A stretch of DNA of 64,000 nucleotides from Vibrio sp. SCSIO 43135 (GCF_023716665.1 NZ_CP071859.1:2728001-2792000); one strand, 5' to 3'; numbered from the stretch's first letter, positions 1 to 9,797 are shown. Made by a program: numbers and translations. The notes: a model not told the origin generated them from the letters alone.

Positions 1-885
1 GTGCAGTGTTTGCGCCGCATTGCCAACGATAGCAAAACGATGAGCGATATTTTGTTCTCGATAACGCAGCAATAGCGGGTAACTCGCGCGTGAGCCTACC
101 TTTTCCAGTTTACCCAAACGCCAGCCAAATTCTTCTTGCAACTGGTGTAAAAACGCGCCGTCGTCCATTTCCATGACAGTTTGAGCGCTTTCCGGCGGTA
201 AACACCACACCAAAGACAAACGGTTTTCACTCATCGGCAATAGCGCAACTGGACCATGCTGAGTAAATCGCTCAAAAGCACGACCTGCATGTGGCTCACT
301 GGACACGATATTGGCAATCACTGCGACTTGCTCAAAATCGTGCTCATTTAACTCCAAGCCGATTTGCTGACAACACGTCGACACAGCGCCATCCGCGGCA
401 ACCAGAAGCTTGGCTTGAAGCTCATCACCACTAGAGAGCTTGATCTGAGTGGTATCGAGTTGTTGGTTAATTTCAGCCACCGAATCTGGGCAGTAAAAGG
501 TGACATTATCCGCTTTCTGCAACTGCTCTGCGTAAATGCGGCCAATGTCGGCTAGCTCCACTACATACCCTAGTGCGGGTACAGACAAGTCATTGGTCCG
601 AATATCCGTCATCCCAGCATGACTGCGATCAGACACGTGAATATGTTCGATCGCTGTAGCAACCGGTTGAATTTCTGACCATAACTTGAACTGTTTAAGA
701 ACCTCAATGGTTCCGTAGGACAAAGCAATAGAACGAGAATCAAACCCCGGATGAGATTGATGATCGGTTTCGAACGGTTCTACAACCGCTACCGACAGTG
801 CCCCAGAACTCATTCGGCTTAAGGCGAGTGCCAGGGTTGCACCAGCCATCGCACCGCCAGCAATTACAACGTCATATTGCTTCAT
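1..885 (-). CDS. ubiH: 2-octaprenyl-6-methoxyphenol hydroxylase UbiH (C-terminus cut by window edge)
   Basis: FAD-dependent aromatic monooxygenase of ubiquinone synthesis, acting with the Ubi complex at the inner membrane. About 295 N-terminal residues are present; the family usually has about 390, so the rest lies beyond the left edge. The protein starts MKQYDVVIAGGAMAGATLAL, the Rossmann FAD-binding loop, here GGAMAG rather than the usual GGGMVG. A DSRSIALS motif near residue 50 and a VAADGA segment near residue 150 are typical of the UbiH/UbiF/VisC family. The start is preceded by an AGGAGCT ribosome site. It lies 20 bases downstream of ygfB on the same strand, so the two are probably cotranscribed. 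In E. coli pepP lies between these two genes; here nothing does. Confidence 0.93.
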   Translation of the reverse strand, partial: MKQYDVVIAGGAMAGATLALALSRMSSGALSVAVVEPFETDHQSHPGFDSRSIALSYGTIEVLKQFKLWSEIQPVATAIEHIHVSDRSHAGMTDIRTNDLSVPALGYVVELADIGRIYAEQLQKADNVTFYCPDSVAEINQQLDTTQIKLSSGDELQAKLLVAADGAVSTCCQQIGLELNEHDFEQVAVIANIVSSEPHAGRAFERFTQHGPVALLPMSENRLSLVWCLPPESAQTVMEMDDGAFLHQLQEEFGWRLGKLEKVGSRASYPLLLRYREQNIAHRFAIVGNAAQTLH

Positions 886-905
886 TCAGCCCAGCTCCTA
901 TCGGA

Positions 906-1487
906 TTAGTGAATAGTCGGTGATGGCTCTGCATCTTTACTTGGCTTTACGCCAAACTCAGCGTGAATTGTGAGAGCACAAGCCTTCACGTGCTCAACCA
1001 CTTGCTCAAGCAAAATAGCTTGCTCTTGCATGTCATCATCTTCATCGATGCCTAGCTTGGCTATTTCTTCAAGGTCAGCCAACGCTTCTTTACAATCAGC
1101 CGAGGCTTTATTCATTTTTGCTCCGACTAAGCCTAAACCAGAAATGAAGTGATTGACCCAATCTGCGACACCATCAGCCATATCAAATAAGCTCGCGCTT
1201 GCGTCTTCATCAGGCAATAGTACTGACAGTTCCATGCTGCTGCCGGTTAACTCAGATTTAGTCACATCCAAAATTTGCTGAGCCACTTTAAGAGCCTTAT
1301 CCGGCCAGCCCATACCTTCATTGGTGTAGTCGAAAATTAGAGGTTGCCAACTATCATCATTCAAGCTCAAGCCACCACTCAACATACCAGCAATCAGTCC
1401 GTGCAGTTCAGCAGGATTTACCGCCAGTGCCGATGACTGTAATGTTGAAGCGGAAGAAAGATAATCTGGAAGTGTTTTTTCACTCAT
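906..1487 (-). CDS. ygfB: YgfB/UPF0149 family protein
   Basis: A 193-residue acidic, all-helical protein of the YgfB (UPF0149) family. The N-terminal part contains the conserved [14 protein letters not shown] segment around residues 26-39. No catalytic motif is visible. E. coli YgfB is encoded next to pepP-ubiH, and this copy likewise directly precedes ubiH, so the neighbourhood supports the family call. Reports on the Pseudomonas homologue describe a regulatory effect on gene expression, but I cannot infer the role here. It is divergent from zapA with about 240 bases between the starts. Confidence 0.88.
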   Translation of the reverse strand: MSEKTLPDYLSSASTLQSSALAVNPAELHGLIAGMLSGGLSLNDDSWQPLIFDYTNEGMGWPDKALKVAQQILDVTKSELTGSSMELSVLLPDEDASASLFDMADGVADWVNHFISGLGLVGAKMNKASADCKEALADLEEIAKLGIDEDDDMQEQAILLEQVVEHVKACALTIHAEFGVKPSKDAEPSPTIH

Positions 1488-1638
1488 GTGGGCAACCCAA
1501 TAAATTCAAATTTATCCAATCGTATCACTTCACCCACTGAGCGAAAATGGCAGAGAGGCAATTGTGGGTAGCTTTTGCTCAAATTGCCCAATATCTGTGT
1601 TATTGAGCTGCCATTTACATGACCACCGTGGGAAAAGC

Positions 1639-1667
1639 TTGAATGTTATAGGCGCTTTTCCTATAGT
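1639..1667 (+). promoter_or_regulatory. Candidate sigma-70 promoter of zapA-ssrS
   Basis: TTGAAT (1639-1644), a 17-base spacer and TATAGT (1662-1667) lie 62 bases before the zapA start. Two nested inverted repeats enclose it: ACCACCG (1622-1628) with CGGTGGT (1676-1682), and GGAAAAGC (1631-1638) with GCTTTTCC (1654-1661). The box matches are seen; promoter function is inferred. Confidence 0.6.
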
Positions 1668-1729
1668 TTCCCCCTCGGTGGTTGTATTATTATCAGCCCC
1701 TTAAGTAGCGCGAAAAGAGTTCATCCATC

Positions 1730-2038
1730 ATGAGTAATCAAGCGGTAGACGTTGAAATTTTAGGTAAACTGACTCGAGTCAATTGCCCTGCGGGTCAAGA
1801 AGAGTCACTGATTGAAGCGGCAAAAGATCTTGATAATCGACTGAAAGAGATGACTGAGCGTACTAAGGTCACTAACGAAGTTCAGTTACTGAAGTTTGCA
1901 GCACTGAACATTTGCTATGAACTGCGAACCAAAAACCGAGCCGAGCAAGATCAACAGGACTTGCTAACAGAGCGAATGGAGCAGCTCTCAGCATCTTTGG
2001 AAGATGCACTACGTAAAGTTAACGCTGGACAGCAATAA
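1730..2038 (+). CDS. zapA: Cell division protein ZapA
   Basis: A 102-residue FtsZ-ring-associated protein that bundles FtsZ filaments at midcell. The N-terminal domain begins MSNQAVDVEILGKLTRVNCP and matches the ZapA globular head; residues from about 55 onward are rich in E, Q, L and R with heptad spacing, as expected for the C-terminal coiled coil. Length equals the usual gammaproteobacterial size. The next genes are the 6S RNA gene and fau, the same zapA-ssrS-fau order as in E. coli, which supports both calls. Confidence 0.95.
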   Translation: MSNQAVDVEILGKLTRVNCPAGQEESLIEAAKDLDNRLKEMTERTKVTNEVQLLKFAALNICYELRTKNRAEQDQQDLLTERMEQLSASLEDALRKVNAGQQ

Positions 2039-2055
2039 GCTTTACTCACGACAAA

Positions 2056-2241
2056 ATTTACCCTGGAGTGTGCGTCAGCAGGATTTAAGTCCCTGAGCCG
2101 ATAAGCAATACCCAAGGGTTAGTACTTGATAACTATTGAGCAAGCTCGGCTCGTATCGAGAAGCCTACGGTCATCATTGCTGATCCGCCTTGAACCAGCT
2201 GGTTCAAGGGCCACAATCCTCAACGGCACTCTGGGGTATCC
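2056..2241 (+). ncRNA. ssrS: 6S RNA
   Basis: About 186 bases that align by eye with E. coli 6S RNA. The shared blocks are GTCCCTGAGCCGATA near the 5' side, GAGCAAGCTCGG and CGAGAAGCCT in the middle, then CCTTGAACC...GGTTCAAGGG, and a 3' end (GGCACTCTGGGGTATCC) that pairs back with the 5' end (ACCCTGGAGTG). The RNA binds sigma-70 RNA polymerase in stationary phase. It sits in the conserved place between zapA and fau. The ends are set by homology and may be off by a few bases. Confidence 0.93.
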
Positions 2242-2301
2242 TCTCGATACCTATCACGCTATTCTATTCACCATGTCGTTACTCACACATAAGGTGAAGG
2301 G

Positions 2302-2892
2302 ATGCCTCTCTCAAGACAAGATTTTCGCAAGCAAATCCGTCACATACGCAATCAGCTTAGTGATCGTCAACAAGTTCAAGCAGGGCAAACACTCGTCCAA
2401 CAGTTTTCTTCAATTCGAGAAATTGAACACTGTCAGCGTATAGCAGTCTACCTTTCTGCGGATGGTGAAATTGATACCAATCCATTAATCGAATGGCTAT
2501 GGCAGCAAGGCAGGTCCGTTTATCTCCCTGTTTTGCATCCATTTTCCAAAGGGCACTTACTGTTCCTGCATTACACGCCAGACACACCCATGGTACATAA
2601 CAAATACGGCATTCTTGAACCTAAGCTAAATCAAACGCTGATTGCTCCAGTTAACAGCCTCGACTTAATCTGCACGCCATTGGTCGGATTCGATTCCCAA
2701 GGCCACAGATTGGGGATGGGGGGAGGCTATTACGACCGAACCCTTGAGAGATGGTTTAAAACAGGCTTAGGCCCAGTTCCTCTCGGTTTAGCACACGACT
2801 GCCAACACGTTGAACAACTGCCTACCGAATCTTGGGATGTTCCACTCCCTAAAATAGTGACGCCAAGCAAAATATGGCAATGGGAATCCTAA
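2302..2892 (+). CDS. fau: 5-formyltetrahydrofolate cyclo-ligase family protein
   Basis: A 196-residue protein of the YgfA/MTHFS family, which converts 5-formyl-tetrahydrofolate to 5,10-methenyl-tetrahydrofolate with ATP. The diagnostic C-terminal motif GMGGGYYDRTL is present around residue 140, with a conserved basic N-terminus (SRQDFRKQIRHIRNQL). The ATG follows AAGGTGAAGG. Its position directly after 6S RNA matches E. coli, where the two are cotranscribed and the mRNA portion is separated by processing; cotranscription here is an inference. Confidence 0.93.
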   Translation: MPLSRQDFRKQIRHIRNQLSDRQQVQAGQTLVQQFSSIREIEHCQRIAVYLSADGEIDTNPLIEWLWQQGRSVYLPVLHPFSKGHLLFLHYTPDTPMVHNKYGILEPKLNQTLIAPVNSLDLICTPLVGFDSQGHRLGMGGGYYDRTLERWFKTGLGPVPLGLAHDCQHVEQLPTESWDVPLPKIVTPSKIWQWES

Positions 2893-2978
2893 CGCATTCT
2901 AGCTATAATCACGCCGCTTACACGGCATTCAAGCCGTAAGACTCAATCCAATACCGTCACACATCTCAGGAGATAGGC

Positions 2979-3635
2979 ATGACTCAAGATGAAATGAAAA
3001 AAGCCGCTGGTTGGGCAGCGCTAAAGTATGTAGAAAAAGGCAGCATCGTAGGTGTTGGTACAGGCTCTACTGTTAATCACTTCATCGACGCTTTAGGTTC
3101 AATCAAAGAAGAGATCAAAGGTGCGGTATCAAGCTCAGAAGCCTCAACAGAACGTTTAAAAGCACTAGAAATCGAAGTATTCGACTGCAATGAAGTCGCA
3201 GGCCTTGATGTTTACGTAGATGGCGCAGACGAAATCAACCCGACACGTGACATGATCAAAGGCGGTGGTGCAGCGCTCACTCGTGAGAAGATCGTTGCCG
3301 CGATTGCAGATAAGTTTGTTTGTATCGTTGATGGTAGCAAAGCCGTTGACGTACTGGGTGAATTCCCACTGCCAGTTGAAGTCATTCCAATGGCGCGCTC
3401 TTACGTAGGTCGCGAACTGGTGAAACTAGGCGGAGATCCGGTATACCGTGAAGGTGTTATTACCGACAACGGCAACGTGATTCTTGATGTTCACAGTTTG
3501 AAAATCACAGATGCAAAAGCTCTGGAAGACAAAATCAATGCTATCGCTGGTGTTGTGACTGTTGGTCTATTCGCTCATCGCGGCGCAGATGTTGTCATTA
3601 CAGGAACGCCTGAAGGCGCAAAAATCGAAGAATAA
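2979..3635 (+). CDS. rpiA: Ribose-5-phosphate isomerase A
   Basis: Interconverts ribose 5-phosphate and ribulose 5-phosphate in the pentose phosphate pathway. The 218 residues have the family length. Visible motifs are the phosphate-binding [11 protein letters not shown] near residue 24, [10 protein letters not shown] near residue 80, the catalytic region [11 protein letters not shown] near residue 94, and [12 protein letters not shown] near residue 125. The start follows CAGGAGATAGGC. It is followed by an intrinsic terminator and then serA, the same rpiA-serA adjacency as in E. coli except that both genes point the same way here. Confidence 0.97.
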   Translation: MTQDEMKKAAGWAALKYVEKGSIVGVGTGSTVNHFIDALGSIKEEIKGAVSSSEASTERLKALEIEVFDCNEVAGLDVYVDGADEINPTRDMIKGGGAALTREKIVAAIADKFVCIVDGSKAVDVLGEFPLPVEVIPMARSYVGRELVKLGGDPVYREGVITDNGNVILDVHSLKITDAKALEDKINAIAGVVTVGLFAHRGADVVITGTPEGAKIEE

Positions 3636-3661
3636 GACCTTCATTTTTGTTGTTTCATTAC

Positions 3662-3690
3662 AAACGGTGCCTATTGGCGCCGTTTTTTCA
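3662..3690 (+). terminator. Intrinsic terminator of rpiA
   Basis: AACGGTGCC and GGCGCCGTT form a stem with a short loop, followed by six T. It lies 27 bases after the rpiA stop. Confidence 0.8.
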
Positions 3691-3778
3691 TTTTAGTCTA
3701 TAAAAATTATGGCTTATTCCGTAATTTTCTTACCCAAACTGTATTTTTTTTGTTAACTTAATGGTCAGAAGACGCACA

Positions 3779-3794
3779 AGGAAAACGTTTGCGT
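3779..3794 (+). promoter_or_regulatory. Candidate PurR box 1 upstream of serA
   Basis: AGGAAAACGTTTGCGT matches ACGAAAACGTTTGCGT, the reverse complement of the usual E. coli PurR operator, at 15 of 16 positions. It lies about 95 bases before the serA start. Binding is inferred from the match alone. Confidence 0.6.
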
Positions 3795-3808
3795 GCTACA
3801 TAATGCCT

Positions 3809-3824
3809 ACAAAAACGTTTGCTT
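3809..3824 (+). promoter_or_regulatory. Candidate PurR box 2 upstream of serA
   Basis: ACAAAAACGTTTGCTT matches the same operator at 14 of 16 positions. It sits 30 bases from box 1, about three helical turns, in the same orientation, as a tandem pair would. Confidence 0.5.
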
Positions 3825-3887
3825 TACCTATTTTTGCTTAATGTGCGCCCGTTAAGCCCAAATTTCCCCACTTTAAGGAAGAAGACA

Positions 3888-5117
3888 ATGGCCAAAGTTT
3901 CACTGGAAAAAGACAAAATTAAGATCCTCTTGCTTGAAGGTCTACATCCATCATCTGTAGAAGTTCTTCAGGCTGCTGGTTATACCAATATCGAATACCA
4001 CAAGGGCTCTCTTCCAGAAGAAGAACTACTTGAAGCGGTGAAAGATGTTCACTTTATCGGTATTCGTTCGCGCACTAACCTATCCCAGCAAGTTATCGAT
4101 GCCGCTGAAAAGTTAGTGGCTATCGGTTGTTTCTGTATTGGTACCAACCAAGTTGATCTCAATGCAGCTGCAGAACGTGGTATTCCAGTTTTCAACGCAC
4201 CATTCTCAAATACACGCAGTGTTGCTGAACTAGTACTTGGCCAAGTGCTTCTGCTGCTACGCGGGATTCCAGAGAAAAACGCACTGGCGCACCGAGGAAT
4301 TTGGAAAAAGAGTGCCGATAACTCTTATGAAGCCCGTGGTAAGCGCTTAGGTATCATTGGTTACGGCCACATCGGAACACAGCTGGGTATTATTGCCGAA
4401 AACTTAGGTATGCGTGTTTACTTCTATGACATTGAAAACAAGCTGTCGTTGGGTAACGCTACTCAAGTACATACGATGAGCGACCTGCTAAACAAGTGTG
4501 ATGTCATTTCTTTGCACGTACCTGAAACGGCTGGCACTAAGAATATGATGGGTGCAGAAGAGTTTGCTCGTATGAAGCCGGGCTCTATCTTCATCAATGC
4601 CGCGCGCGGTACAGTCGTCGATATTCCAGCACTTTGTGCTTCTCTAGAGTCAGGCCACCTTGCTGGTGCGGCGATTGACGTATTTCCTGTCGAGCCAAAA
4701 ACCAATGCGGACCCGTTTGAGTCACCGTTAATGCAGTTTGATAACGTTATCCTGACTCCTCACGTAGGTGGTTCTACGCAAGAAGCTCAAGAGAACATCG
4801 GAGTCGAAGTAGCGGGTAAGCTGGCGAAATACTCTGACAATGGTTCAACACTATCAAGTGTGAACTTCCCTGAAGTATCATTGCCAGAACACCGTGAATG
4901 CTCTCGTCTACTCCACATTCACAAAAACCGCCCAGGTATCCTAACGCAAATCAACACCATCTTTGCCGAAGAAGGGATTAACATTGCAGGTCAGTACCTA
5001 CAAACATCTTCAGACATGGGTTACGTAGTGATTGATGTTGAAACGGCTCGCTCTGAAGAGGCGTTGGCGAAACTGAAGAAAATCGAAGGCACGATCCGCG
5101 CTCGTATTCTTCACTAA
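3888..5117 (+). CDS. serA: D-3-phosphoglycerate dehydrogenase
   Basis: First step of serine synthesis: oxidation of 3-phosphoglycerate with NAD. The start chosen (MAKVSLEKDKIKILLLEGLH) follows AAGGAAGAAG and gives 409 residues, the usual length; an in-frame extension upstream would run through the operator-like boxes and lacks a ribosome site. The NAD-binding loop GYGHIGTQLG is near residue 158, and the catalytic region TPHVGGSTQEAQ near residue 290. A C-terminal ACT domain (HIHKNRPGILTQIN) starts near residue 340, as in serine-inhibited E. coli SerA. Two PurR-like boxes upstream suggest purine control, which would link serine and one-carbon supply. Confidence 0.97.
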   Translation: MAKVSLEKDKIKILLLEGLHPSSVEVLQAAGYTNIEYHKGSLPEEELLEAVKDVHFIGIRSRTNLSQQVIDAAEKLVAIGCFCIGTNQVDLNAAAERGIPVFNAPFSNTRSVAELVLGQVLLLLRGIPEKNALAHRGIWKKSADNSYEARGKRLGIIGYGHIGTQLGIIAENLGMRVYFYDIENKLSLGNATQVHTMSDLLNKCDVISLHVPETAGTKNMMGAEEFARMKPGSIFINAARGTVVDIPALCASLESGHLAGAAIDVFPVEPKTNADPFESPLMQFDNVILTPHVGGSTQEAQENIGVEVAGKLAKYSDNGSTLSSVNFPEVSLPEHRECSRLLHIHKNRPGILTQINTIFAEEGINIAGQYLQTSSDMGYVVIDVETARSEEALAKLKKIEGTIRARILH

Positions 5118-5137
5118 TCTAGCGAACCACAAAACAC

Positions 5138-5168
5138 AAAAAGGCCACATAACAATGCGGCCTTTTTA
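5138..5168. terminator. Bidirectional terminator between serA and ilvH
   Basis: AAAAAGGCC and GGCCTTTTT arms enclose a loop of about a dozen bases between two convergent genes; A and T runs on both sides allow it to work on both strands. Confidence 0.8.
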
Positions 5169-5179
5169 TTATCTACTAT

Positions 5180-5674
5180 TTAGGCTTTTAGCGCACGCTC
5201 ACCACGAGCGATACCTACCACACCACTACGCGCAACCTCTATCACGTCAGTGACTTCAGATAGCGCCTGAATGAAAGCATCCAGCTTTTCACTGGTACCC
5301 GCCATTTGTACGGTGTATTGAGAAGCCGTAACATCCACAATCTGACCTCGGAAAATGTCCGCAGTACGCTTCACTTCTGCACGAGCAAAACCACTCGCTT
5401 TCACCTTAACCATGAGCAGTTCACGCTCAATGTGTTCAAGCTCAGATACCTCTTGCACTTTAAGCACATCAATCAGCTTATGCAGCTGTTTTTGGATCTG
5501 CTCAAGCTGCATTTCATCTGACGTGGTCGTCACGTTCAAGCGAGAAAGTGTTTCATCATCCGTTGGTGACACGTTCAGTGACTCAATGTTGTAGCCGCGC
5601 TGAGAAAACAGACCAACTACACGAGATAGAGCACCAGGTTGGTTTTCCATTAATAGTGAAATTATGTGTCTCAT
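5180..5674 (-). CDS. ilvH: Acetolactate synthase III small subunit
   Basis: Regulatory subunit of acetohydroxyacid synthase III, the first common enzyme of valine, leucine and isoleucine synthesis. At 164 residues it matches E. coli IlvH. The N-terminal ACT domain (RHIISLLMENQPGALSRVVG, with the valine-binding N11/PGAL region) is intact, and the C-terminal domain carries the usual AEVKRTADIFRG segment. It starts one base after the ilvI stop, so the pair is an operon with likely coupled translation. Confidence 0.96.
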   Translation of the reverse strand: MRHIISLLMENQPGALSRVVGLFSQRGYNIESLNVSPTDDETLSRLNVTTTSDEMQLEQIQKQLHKLIDVLKVQEVSELEHIERELLMVKVKASGFARAEVKRTADIFRGQIVDVTASQYTVQMAGTSEKLDAFIQALSEVTDVIEVARSGVVGIARGERALKA

Positions 5675-5675
5675 A

Positions 5676-7397
5676 TTAGGTTCTCTCCGTTTTGCTTAGC
5701 CACATTTTGTCCATACCCTCGCCTTTGATTTGCATTGGGTATACGTGCTCGGTGTCATCCACACTGATGTCGACGAATACTAAGCGATCTTTCATTTCGA
5801 GTGCTTTTTGCAATCCAGATTCTAGTTCGTCTGGCGACGAGATACGCATGCCTACATGGCCATACGCTTCTGCAATCGCGGCAAAATCTGGAACAGAGTC
5901 CATGTATGAGTTTGAGTGACGACCTTGATAAACAATGTCTTGCCACTGTTTCACCATTCCTAAGAAACGGTTGTTCAGGTTGATGATTTTAACCGGGATA
6001 TTGTATTGCAGTGCTGTGGACAGCTCTTGGATATTCATCTGAATACTGCCATCACCTGTTACAACTACCACTTCTTCATCTGGGTTGGCGAATTTAACGC
6101 CCATGCCCGCAGGCAAACCGAAGCCCATCGTGCCCAAGCCACCCGAGTTGATCCAGCGACGCGGCTTATTAAACGGGTAATAAAGCGCTGCAAACATCTG
6201 GTGCTGACCAACGTCAGACGCTACGTAAGCGTCTCCATTAGTAACTTTATGCAGGGTTTCAATAACTTGTTGAGGCTTAATACGCTCTGAAGATTTATCG
6301 TATGCAAGGCAGTTACGATCTTGCCAAACTTTAATCTCGCTCCACCAGCTATCAAGTGCTTGTGCATCATTAGTTCCACCCTGTTCCTCCAGCACTTTTA
6401 GCATGCTTTCCAGTACTTTTTCAGCCGAACCAACAATGGGTAAATCAACCTTAACATTCTTAGAAATAGAAGATGGGTCGATATCAATATGCATGATTTT
6501 TGCGTCAGGACAGTACTTTTCTAAGTTGTTAGTCGTACGGTCATCAAAACGCACACCAATACCGAATATCAGATCGGCATTGTGCATAGCCATGTTAGCT
6601 TCATACACGCCGTGCATGCCTAACATACCTAATGAATTCTTGTGTGTGCCAGGGAAGGCACCTAGCCCCATAAGGGTGCTAACCACAGGTAGGTTCAGTG
6701 TTTCTGCAAGCTTCAATAAATGTGCATCAGCTTCAGAAATAATCGCGCCACCACCCACATAAAGAACGGGCTTCTTCGCGTCTAGTAACGCTTTCAAAGC
6801 CTTTTTGATCTGGCCCTTGTGCCCCGAAATAGTCGGGTTGTAAGAGCGCATTTTGATCGACTTAGGGTATTCATATGGCAGCTTGATTTGTGGGTTCATT
6901 ACATCTTTTGGAAGATCAATAACCACTGGGCCAGGACGTCCAGTCGTAGAGATATAGAAGGCTTTCTTCATGATCTCTGGAATGTCTTCGGCTTTTTTCA
7001 CTAGGAAGCTGTGTTTAACAATCGGGCGAGAAACACCCACGATGTCACACTCTTGGAAAGCATCGTTGCCGATCAGGTTGTTCGGTACGTTACCTGAAAT
7101 AACGATCATTGGAATGGAGTCCATATAAGCGGTTGCAATGCCTGTAACCGTATTGGTTGCTCCAGGACCAGAACACACTAGCACAACACCCGGTTTACCG
7201 GTTGCGCGCGTATAGCCATCTGCCATATGAGTTGCAGCTTGTTCGTGGCGAACAAGTACATGTTTGATTTGATCGGTTTTCGCATGAAGAGCGTCATAGA
7301 TATCAAGAACAGAGCCACCAGGGTAACCAAAAATCTGTTCTACGCCTTCTTCGATCAGAGACTGAACCACCATCTCTGCGCCGGATAACATTGCCAT
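5676..7397 (-). CDS. ilvI: Acetolactate synthase III large (catalytic) subunit
   Basis: Thiamine diphosphate enzyme that condenses pyruvate with pyruvate or 2-oxobutyrate. The start ([14 protein letters not shown]) is preceded by TAAGGAGAAA and gives 573 residues; a 14-residue upstream extension has no ribosome site. Seen: the N-terminal [13 protein letters not shown] loop, the catalytic Glu in [14 protein letters not shown], the central FAD-type domain, and the C-terminal ThDP motif beginning [10 protein letters not shown] and ending in the LNNRFLGMV segment. It forms an operon with ilvH. E. coli ilvIH is controlled by Lrp; the AT-rich 370-base upstream region here would fit that but shows no clear site to me. 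Confidence 0.97.
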   Translation of the reverse strand: MAMLSGAEMVVQSLIEEGVEQIFGYPGGSVLDIYDALHAKTDQIKHVLVRHEQAATHMADGYTRATGKPGVVLVCSGPGATNTVTGIATAYMDSIPMIVISGNVPNNLIGNDAFQECDIVGVSRPIVKHSFLVKKAEDIPEIMKKAFYISTTGRPGPVVIDLPKDVMNPQIKLPYEYPKSIKMRSYNPTISGHKGQIKKALKALLDAKKPVLYVGGGAIISEADAHLLKLAETLNLPVVSTLMGLGAFPGTHKNSLGMLGMHGVYEANMAMHNADLIFGIGVRFDDRTTNNLEKYCPDAKIMHIDIDPSSISKNVKVDLPIVGSAEKVLESMLKVLEEQGGTNDAQALDSWWSEIKVWQDRNCLAYDKSSERIKPQQVIETLHKVTNGDAYVASDVGQHQMFAALYYPFNKPRRWINSGGLGTMGFGLPAGMGVKFANPDEEVVVVTGDGSIQMNIQELSTALQYNIPVKIINLNNRFLGMVKQWQDIVYQGRHSNSYMDSVPDFAAIAEAYGHVGMRISSPDELESGLQKALEMKDRLVFVDISVDDTEHVYPMQIKGEGMDKMWLSKTERT

Positions 7398-7770
7398 ATT
7401 TTTCTCCTTACCAGTGTCCGAGATGATTGGGTGTATCAAATGGGCTGGTTTTACATAGTCTAGGTCTTATTTGTAGCCTAATTCGAAATTTATCCACTTT
7501 CGGCTATGTCCTGTCTTTGTCATAACAAAGAACAAGGAATCGAAACAACTGTAACCTTTTATTTCCATACGGTCTAATGCGACAAAGATCCAAAATTTCC
7601 AGATCGTCTAGCTTTCAGCTAAATACCAAAATTAACCGCTACTTAATCTCAACATAACACCACATCTTGAAATAAAAGCCAGACAAAAAAGAATTAAATA
7701 TCAATACAGGCGTTCTGTTTAGAGCAAATATTTGGTGTTTTCACCCCAGTTATTCATAAATCAAACAATA
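7398..7770. other. Upstream region of ilvI
   Basis: About 370 AT-rich bases between ilvI and the terminator of the acyl-CoA ligase gene. I see no leader peptide rich in Leu, Val or Ile codons and no convincing paired promoter boxes. A role in Lrp control is only an analogy with E. coli. Confidence 0.4.
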
Positions 7771-7803
7771 AAAAAGCCTCCACATCGCATGTGGAGGCTT
7801 TTT
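7771..7803 (-). terminator. Terminator of the acyl-CoA ligase gene
   Basis: Perfect 15-base arms (AAAAAGCCTCCACAT with ATGTGGAGGCTTTTT) with a three-base loop, just after the stop of the minus-strand gene. Confidence 0.9.
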
Positions 7804-7832
7804 AATCACTTCAAATATTATCTAACGGAAAA

Positions 7833-9641
7833 CTAGCTCTGTTTCTTTTTTTCCGTATACATTTCTTCGATTTCGTCCTGATATTTATCGTTAATCACTT
7901 TACGACGAAGTTTCTGAGTTGGTGTCAGCTCGCCATCATTCATAGAGAATGCTTTAGGCAACAGCTTGAACTTCTTCACTTGTTCAAACTTCGCGAGCTC
8001 TTTCTGCAATTCATTCACTCGCTTTTCAAACATTTCGACGATTTGATGATGCTTAATCAATTCAAGGCGATCATGATATTTAATATTCAGCTCTTTAGCG
8101 TGCTCTTCTAACGTATCGAAACATGGCACTATCAGAGCCGAAACGAATTTACGAGTATCAGCGATAACCGCAATTTGCTCGATGTAATGATCTTTACCAA
8201 TCGCACCTTCGATCATCTGTGGAGCGATGTACTTACCACCCGATGTTTTCATTAATTCTTTAATGCGGTCGGTAATAAAGAGATTACCTTGCTCATCAAT
8301 ATGACCCGCATCGCCCGTTTTTAGGAAGCCATGTTCATCAAATGTTTTTGCGGTTTCTTCAGGTAGCTTGTAATAACCACGCATAACCATTGGGCCGCGT
8401 ACCAAGATTTCGTTGTTTTCGCCAATTTTCACTTGGGCGCCGGGCATAGACATACCGATCGAATCCGGGTTAAAGCATTGGTCATCCCAACATGAAATGG
8501 TTGCCGTCGTTTCTGTCATGCCATAGCCAAGCTTTACATTGATACCAATCGCATGGAAAAAACGACCAATAGTTTCATCAAGCTTAGCGCCACCACATGG
8601 CATGAAGTTGATTCGACCACCCAGCAAGTCACGCAGCTTAGACAACACCATTTTGTCCGCTAGGTTATGTGCTTTCTTCAGCATCAGCGATGGTTTTCTA
8701 CCTTCTTGCTGGCAAACCGCCATTTTAGCCCCCATATTCACCGCCCAAGTGAAAATCACTTTGCGTATGAATGGGGCTTTCGACACTTTTTCATGGATAG
8801 CAGAGAAGATTTTTTCGTAGAAGCGAGGAACAGCGCACATCACGGTCGGGCGTATTTCACCAAGAGCGTCGCGCACCTGCATCGTGTCTTGTAAGTAACA
8901 GTTGGTTGCACCGCGGTAAAGAACGTAGAAAGTCCAAGCTCGCTCGAAAACATGAGATAACGGTAAGAAACACAGTGATACATCACTTTCACTCAAGCTA
9001 AGGCGTTGGTCGTGACCTTCTAGCTGCGCTGCAATATTAGCGTAATCCAGCATCACGCCCTTTGGCTGGCCAGTTGTGCCTGAGGTGTAGATAAGCGTTA
9101 GCAGATCATCAAAATTAGCTTGCTCAAGACGTTGCGCTAGTTCTGCTTGATTCTCTTCGCTGCCTTTAGCAAGAAATTCATTCCAGCTCAAAGCAAACTC
9201 GCAACCGTCAACATTGATGTCGTGCGACATCGCAACAATCAATTCAAGTTGTTCACACTGCTCGAAAATCCCTACCGCTGCATCAAACTGCTCTTGCTCG
9301 CCGACAAACAGTACTTTCACATCGGCATTTTGGATAATGTAAGCCGCCTGAGCTGCTGTGTTGGTTGGGTAAATCGGTACTGTTACTGCGCGTAGCTGCA
9401 GAGAAGCGAAGTCAGCCACAGTCCAATTAGGCATATTGTTGGAGAAGATCCCCACTTTATCTTGAGTTCTCAGTCCTTGAGCCAATAGTGCAAGTGACAA
9501 TGCGTCTACCTGCTGACCAAACTGCGTCCAGCTAATACCTTGCCATACAGTGCCGACTTTATGCTTTAAAGCAATACGCTCGCCACCCTTCGCAATTTGC
9601 TCTCGAATTCGTTTTACGATATGAAAATCTAAATTGGCCAT
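7833..9641 (-). CDS. Long-chain fatty acid-CoA ligase (FAA1/FadD15-like)
   Basis: AMP-forming acyl-CoA synthetase of 602 residues. The P-loop-like signature [16 protein letters not shown] is near residue 185, the adenylate site [14 protein letters not shown] near residue 375, and the motif [13 protein letters not shown] near residue 440, all as in eukaryotic-type FAA1 enzymes, which differ from E. coli FadD. The chosen start ([20 protein letters not shown]) follows AGGTAAGAG; an 18-residue upstream extension is unlikely. Flanking terminators on both sides suggest a single-gene unit. Substrate chain length cannot be read from the sequence. Confidence 0.9.
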   Translation of the reverse strand: MANLDFHIVKRIREQIAKGGERIALKHKVGTVWQGISWTQFGQQVDALSLALLAQGLRTQDKVGIFSNNMPNWTVADFASLQLRAVTVPIYPTNTAAQAAYIIQNADVKVLFVGEQEQFDAAVGIFEQCEQLELIVAMSHDINVDGCEFALSWNEFLAKGSEENQAELAQRLEQANFDDLLTLIYTSGTTGQPKGVMLDYANIAAQLEGHDQRLSLSESDVSLCFLPLSHVFERAWTFYVLYRGATNCYLQDTMQVRDALGEIRPTVMCAVPRFYEKIFSAIHEKVSKAPFIRKVIFTWAVNMGAKMAVCQQEGRKPSLMLKKAHNLADKMVLSKLRDLLGGRINFMPCGGAKLDETIGRFFHAIGINVKLGYGMTETTATISCWDDQCFNPDSIGMSMPGAQVKIGENNEILVRGPMVMRGYYKLPEETAKTFDEHGFLKTGDAGHIDEQGNLFITDRIKELMKTSGGKYIAPQMIEGAIGKDHYIEQIAVIADTRKFVSALIVPCFDTLEEHAKELNIKYHDRLELIKHHQIVEMFEKRVNELQKELAKFEQVKKFKLLPKAFSMNDGELTPTQKLRRKVINDKYQDEIEEMYTEKKKQS

Positions 9642-9761
9642 GTCTCTTACCTTTGGCTTACACATGTAAGCTATTTTGAGCGCACAAGTGTACATTTCGA
9701 GTTAAAAAAGGCAACTGACGAACATCAAACTTATCAACAAAACTGTCAGTTTTAGCCATAA

Positions 9762-9797
9762 AAAAACCTTGTCCAAGCTAGCCTGGACAAGGTTTTT
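9762..9797 (-). terminator. Terminator of leuO
   Basis: Arms AAAAACCTTGTCCA and TGGACAAGGTTTTT, 14 pairs with an 8-base loop, 20 bases after the leuO stop. Confidence 0.9.

Noticed and set aside
2126..2443. 105-codon open frame overlapping 6S RNA and fau
   Set aside because: It runs through the conserved 6S RNA and then in a wrong frame of fau, whose own start has a good ribosome site.
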